NCBI GenBank assembly: GCA_964539855.1
Contig: CAZIJR010000015.1
Location: 1 to 15,212 of the forward strand
Length of the DNA stretch: 15,212 nt
Direction: 5' to 3'
DNA from: XYD1-FULL-39-28 sp964539855
GTDB taxonomy: Bacteria; Patescibacteriota; Minisyncoccia; Minisyncoccales; Staskawiczbacteraceae
A program made the position numbers and the translations under genes. Below are positions 14,400-15,212 of this stretch, piece after piece (position 1 is the first letter of the stretch; each line of letters starts with the position of its first letter). The notes beneath the pieces are model-generated. The model was given only the letters and a program-made list of their open reading frames with translations, had not been told where the DNA came from and did no database searches.

Positions 14400-14965
14400 A
14401 TGTTTTGGGCTAAATTAAATGCTTTAATATTTATTTCCCGATATTTTTCCGGAATAACAATTTCAAAAGCCCTTAAAACAGACTCTGGCCTTAATGGAAT
14501 CAAATTTTTATAGACAGCATAACCTAAAAGGTAGACTCCTGCCAACACGTCTTTATCCAATTCTTTTTTACAAATTTCTGAAGCATTTACTATATGCAAA
14601 TTATTTTTCGCAACTTTGCTTAAAGCTCCCATAATCTCGGGCTCTGGCAAATAGCCCGTAAAACCCACCGAATGTTTGTTAATTAAAAAAATAGTTTTTG
14701 AGCTGGCAAAACTGGCATCTCTTAAGGTCTCCAATAGTTCTGTGCTTATTATCAAGTCCGCCTGGCTACTAGAAACCATAGGGGAATAAACCTTTTTGCC
14801 AAATCTGATATGCGTTATAACGCTTCCTCCTCTCTGAGAAAGCCCGTGGAGTTCGGAAGACTTTACGTCGTATCCCTGTATAAGGCAGGCTTCATCTAAA
14901 ATGGAAACTAAAGTTATAATGCCCTGCCCACCAACGCCAGTTAATATTAAATTAAAGGTTTCCAT
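14396..14965 (-). CDS. iorB: indolepyruvate:ferredoxin oxidoreductase beta subunit
   Basis: A 189-aa member of the 2-oxoacid:ferredoxin oxidoreductase gamma-domain family. Seen: LILTGVGGQGIIT (6-18), SSELHGLSQRGGSV (36-49), HIRFGKKVYSP, then a Rossmann-like rest. In IorAB this subunit pairs with the TPP-binding alpha subunit to decarboxylate aryl or other 2-oxoacids to acyl-CoA. It overlaps iorA by 14 nt and ends in TGA overlapping the next ATG. An in-frame TAA four codons before the ATG fixes the start. AAGGAGG at 15003-14997 is 31 nt upstream, too far to act simply. Confidence 0.92.
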   Translation of the reverse strand: METFNLILTGVGGQGIITLVSILDEACLIQGYDVKSSELHGLSQRGGSVITHIRFGKKVYSPMVSSSQADLIISTELLETLRDASFASSKTIFLINKHSVGFTGYLPEPEIMGALSKVAKNNLHIVNASEICKKELDKDVLAGVYLLGYAVYKNLIPLRPESVLRAFEIVIPEKYREINIKAFNLAQNI

Positions 14966-15212
14966 AAAATTTTCTTAAATTAGAATTATTTTTTAACCTC
15001 CTTTTTAGCAAAGCACACACAAGCCGGCAAACTATAACCGAAACTTCGTCCTTTTGTAAAAATTCTTTTATTGCATCCTCAAATTCCTTCATATTTTGAG
15101 GATCTAAAACTTTTATGTGTTTTACTCCGCAAGCCTTGGCCACCTCTTCTATTTTTACCATCTCCACATCTCCTCCCATAAGCGTTTTTCCCATACCGGG
15201 ATTCTGCTGATG
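14952..15212 (-). CDS. iorA: indolepyruvate:ferredoxin oxidoreductase alpha subunit, C-terminal end
   Basis: The last 86 residues of IorA; the rest lies outside the window. The frame enters as HQQNPGMGKTLMGGDV, matching the GHQxNPG part of the TPP-binding domain, followed by VKIEEVAKACGVKHIKVLDP and VSVIVCRLVCALL. An ATG at 15194 is internal to this domain and not the real start. In archaeal-type IorA a domain binding two [4Fe-4S] clusters follows this point; here the protein ends after KRRLKNNSNLRKFYGNL with no cluster cysteines. iorB begins before it stops, so no room remains for that domain. Confidence 0.88.
   Translation of the reverse strand, partial: HQQNPGMGKTLMGGDVEMVKIEEVAKACGVKHIKVLDPQNMKEFEDAIKEFLQKDEVSVIVCRLVCALLKRRLKNNSNLRKFYGNL

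Noticed and set aside
14980..15005. Programmed -1 frameshift at A-AAA-AAT after AAGGAGG in iorA
   Set aside because: A -1 shift there leads straight to a TAA stop, so it would not add a ferredoxin domain or fuse to iorB.
1..15212. UGA recoding as in SR1/Gracilibacteria
   Set aside because: iorB and the 80-aa gene end in TGA at the expected positions, and no TGA is needed inside any conserved protein.

Overview
The window looks like part of the streamlined genome of a Patescibacteria/CPR (Parcubacteria-like) bacterium. It is AT-rich, genes are packed with gaps of a few bases or short overlaps, and almost no start codon has a well-placed Shine-Dalgarno sequence. Several proteins are shorter than their usual relatives (Mfd 656 aa, RelA-type protein 583 aa without an ACT domain). 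TGA is used as a stop (iorB and the 80-aa gene), so the Gracilibacteria/SR1 code does not apply. The taxonomic placement is inferred; no rRNA is present.

Layout: (1) 1-2820, minus strand: an apparent operon lepB - hisS - rpsU - yqeY - (start of an unknown gene), led by a good sigma70-type promoter before lepB. It covers protein export processing, tRNA charging and ribosome assembly. (2) 2835-3319, minus strand: an isolated transcription unit with its own consensus promoter, a GC-rich structured leader of about 145 nt, a proper Shine-Dalgarno, an 80-aa Arg-rich protein of unknown function and an intrinsic terminator. Its composition differs sharply from everything around it, making it the strongest candidate here for something undescribed. 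(3) 3321-9808, plus strand: pth - mfd - topA - relA - tRNA-Leu(CAA), starting at a divergent promoter whose -10 box lies only 8 nt before the pth ATG (probably leaderless) and ending at a bidirectional terminator. (4) 9807-15212, minus strand, convergent to block 3: iorA (end only) - iorB - sugar nucleotidyltransferase - tsaC - glyA - PAP2 phosphatase - uppP - RNase Z-like gene. It mixes 2-oxoacid oxidation, tRNA t6A synthesis, one-carbon metabolism and undecaprenyl-phosphate recycling. A 100-N scaffold gap (10521-10620) removes the end of uppP and the start of the RNase Z-like gene.

Most interesting: the 80-aa unit; a minimal Mfd that lacks most of domain 1a, domains 1b/3 and the C-terminal D7 but keeps the UvrA-binding segment; a RelA-type enzyme whose hydrolase centre is lost while the synthetase carries the EXDD signature; an indolepyruvate oxidoreductase alpha subunit ending without its usual ferredoxin-like domain; and two unrelated undecaprenyl-diphosphate phosphatase families overlapping in one operon.
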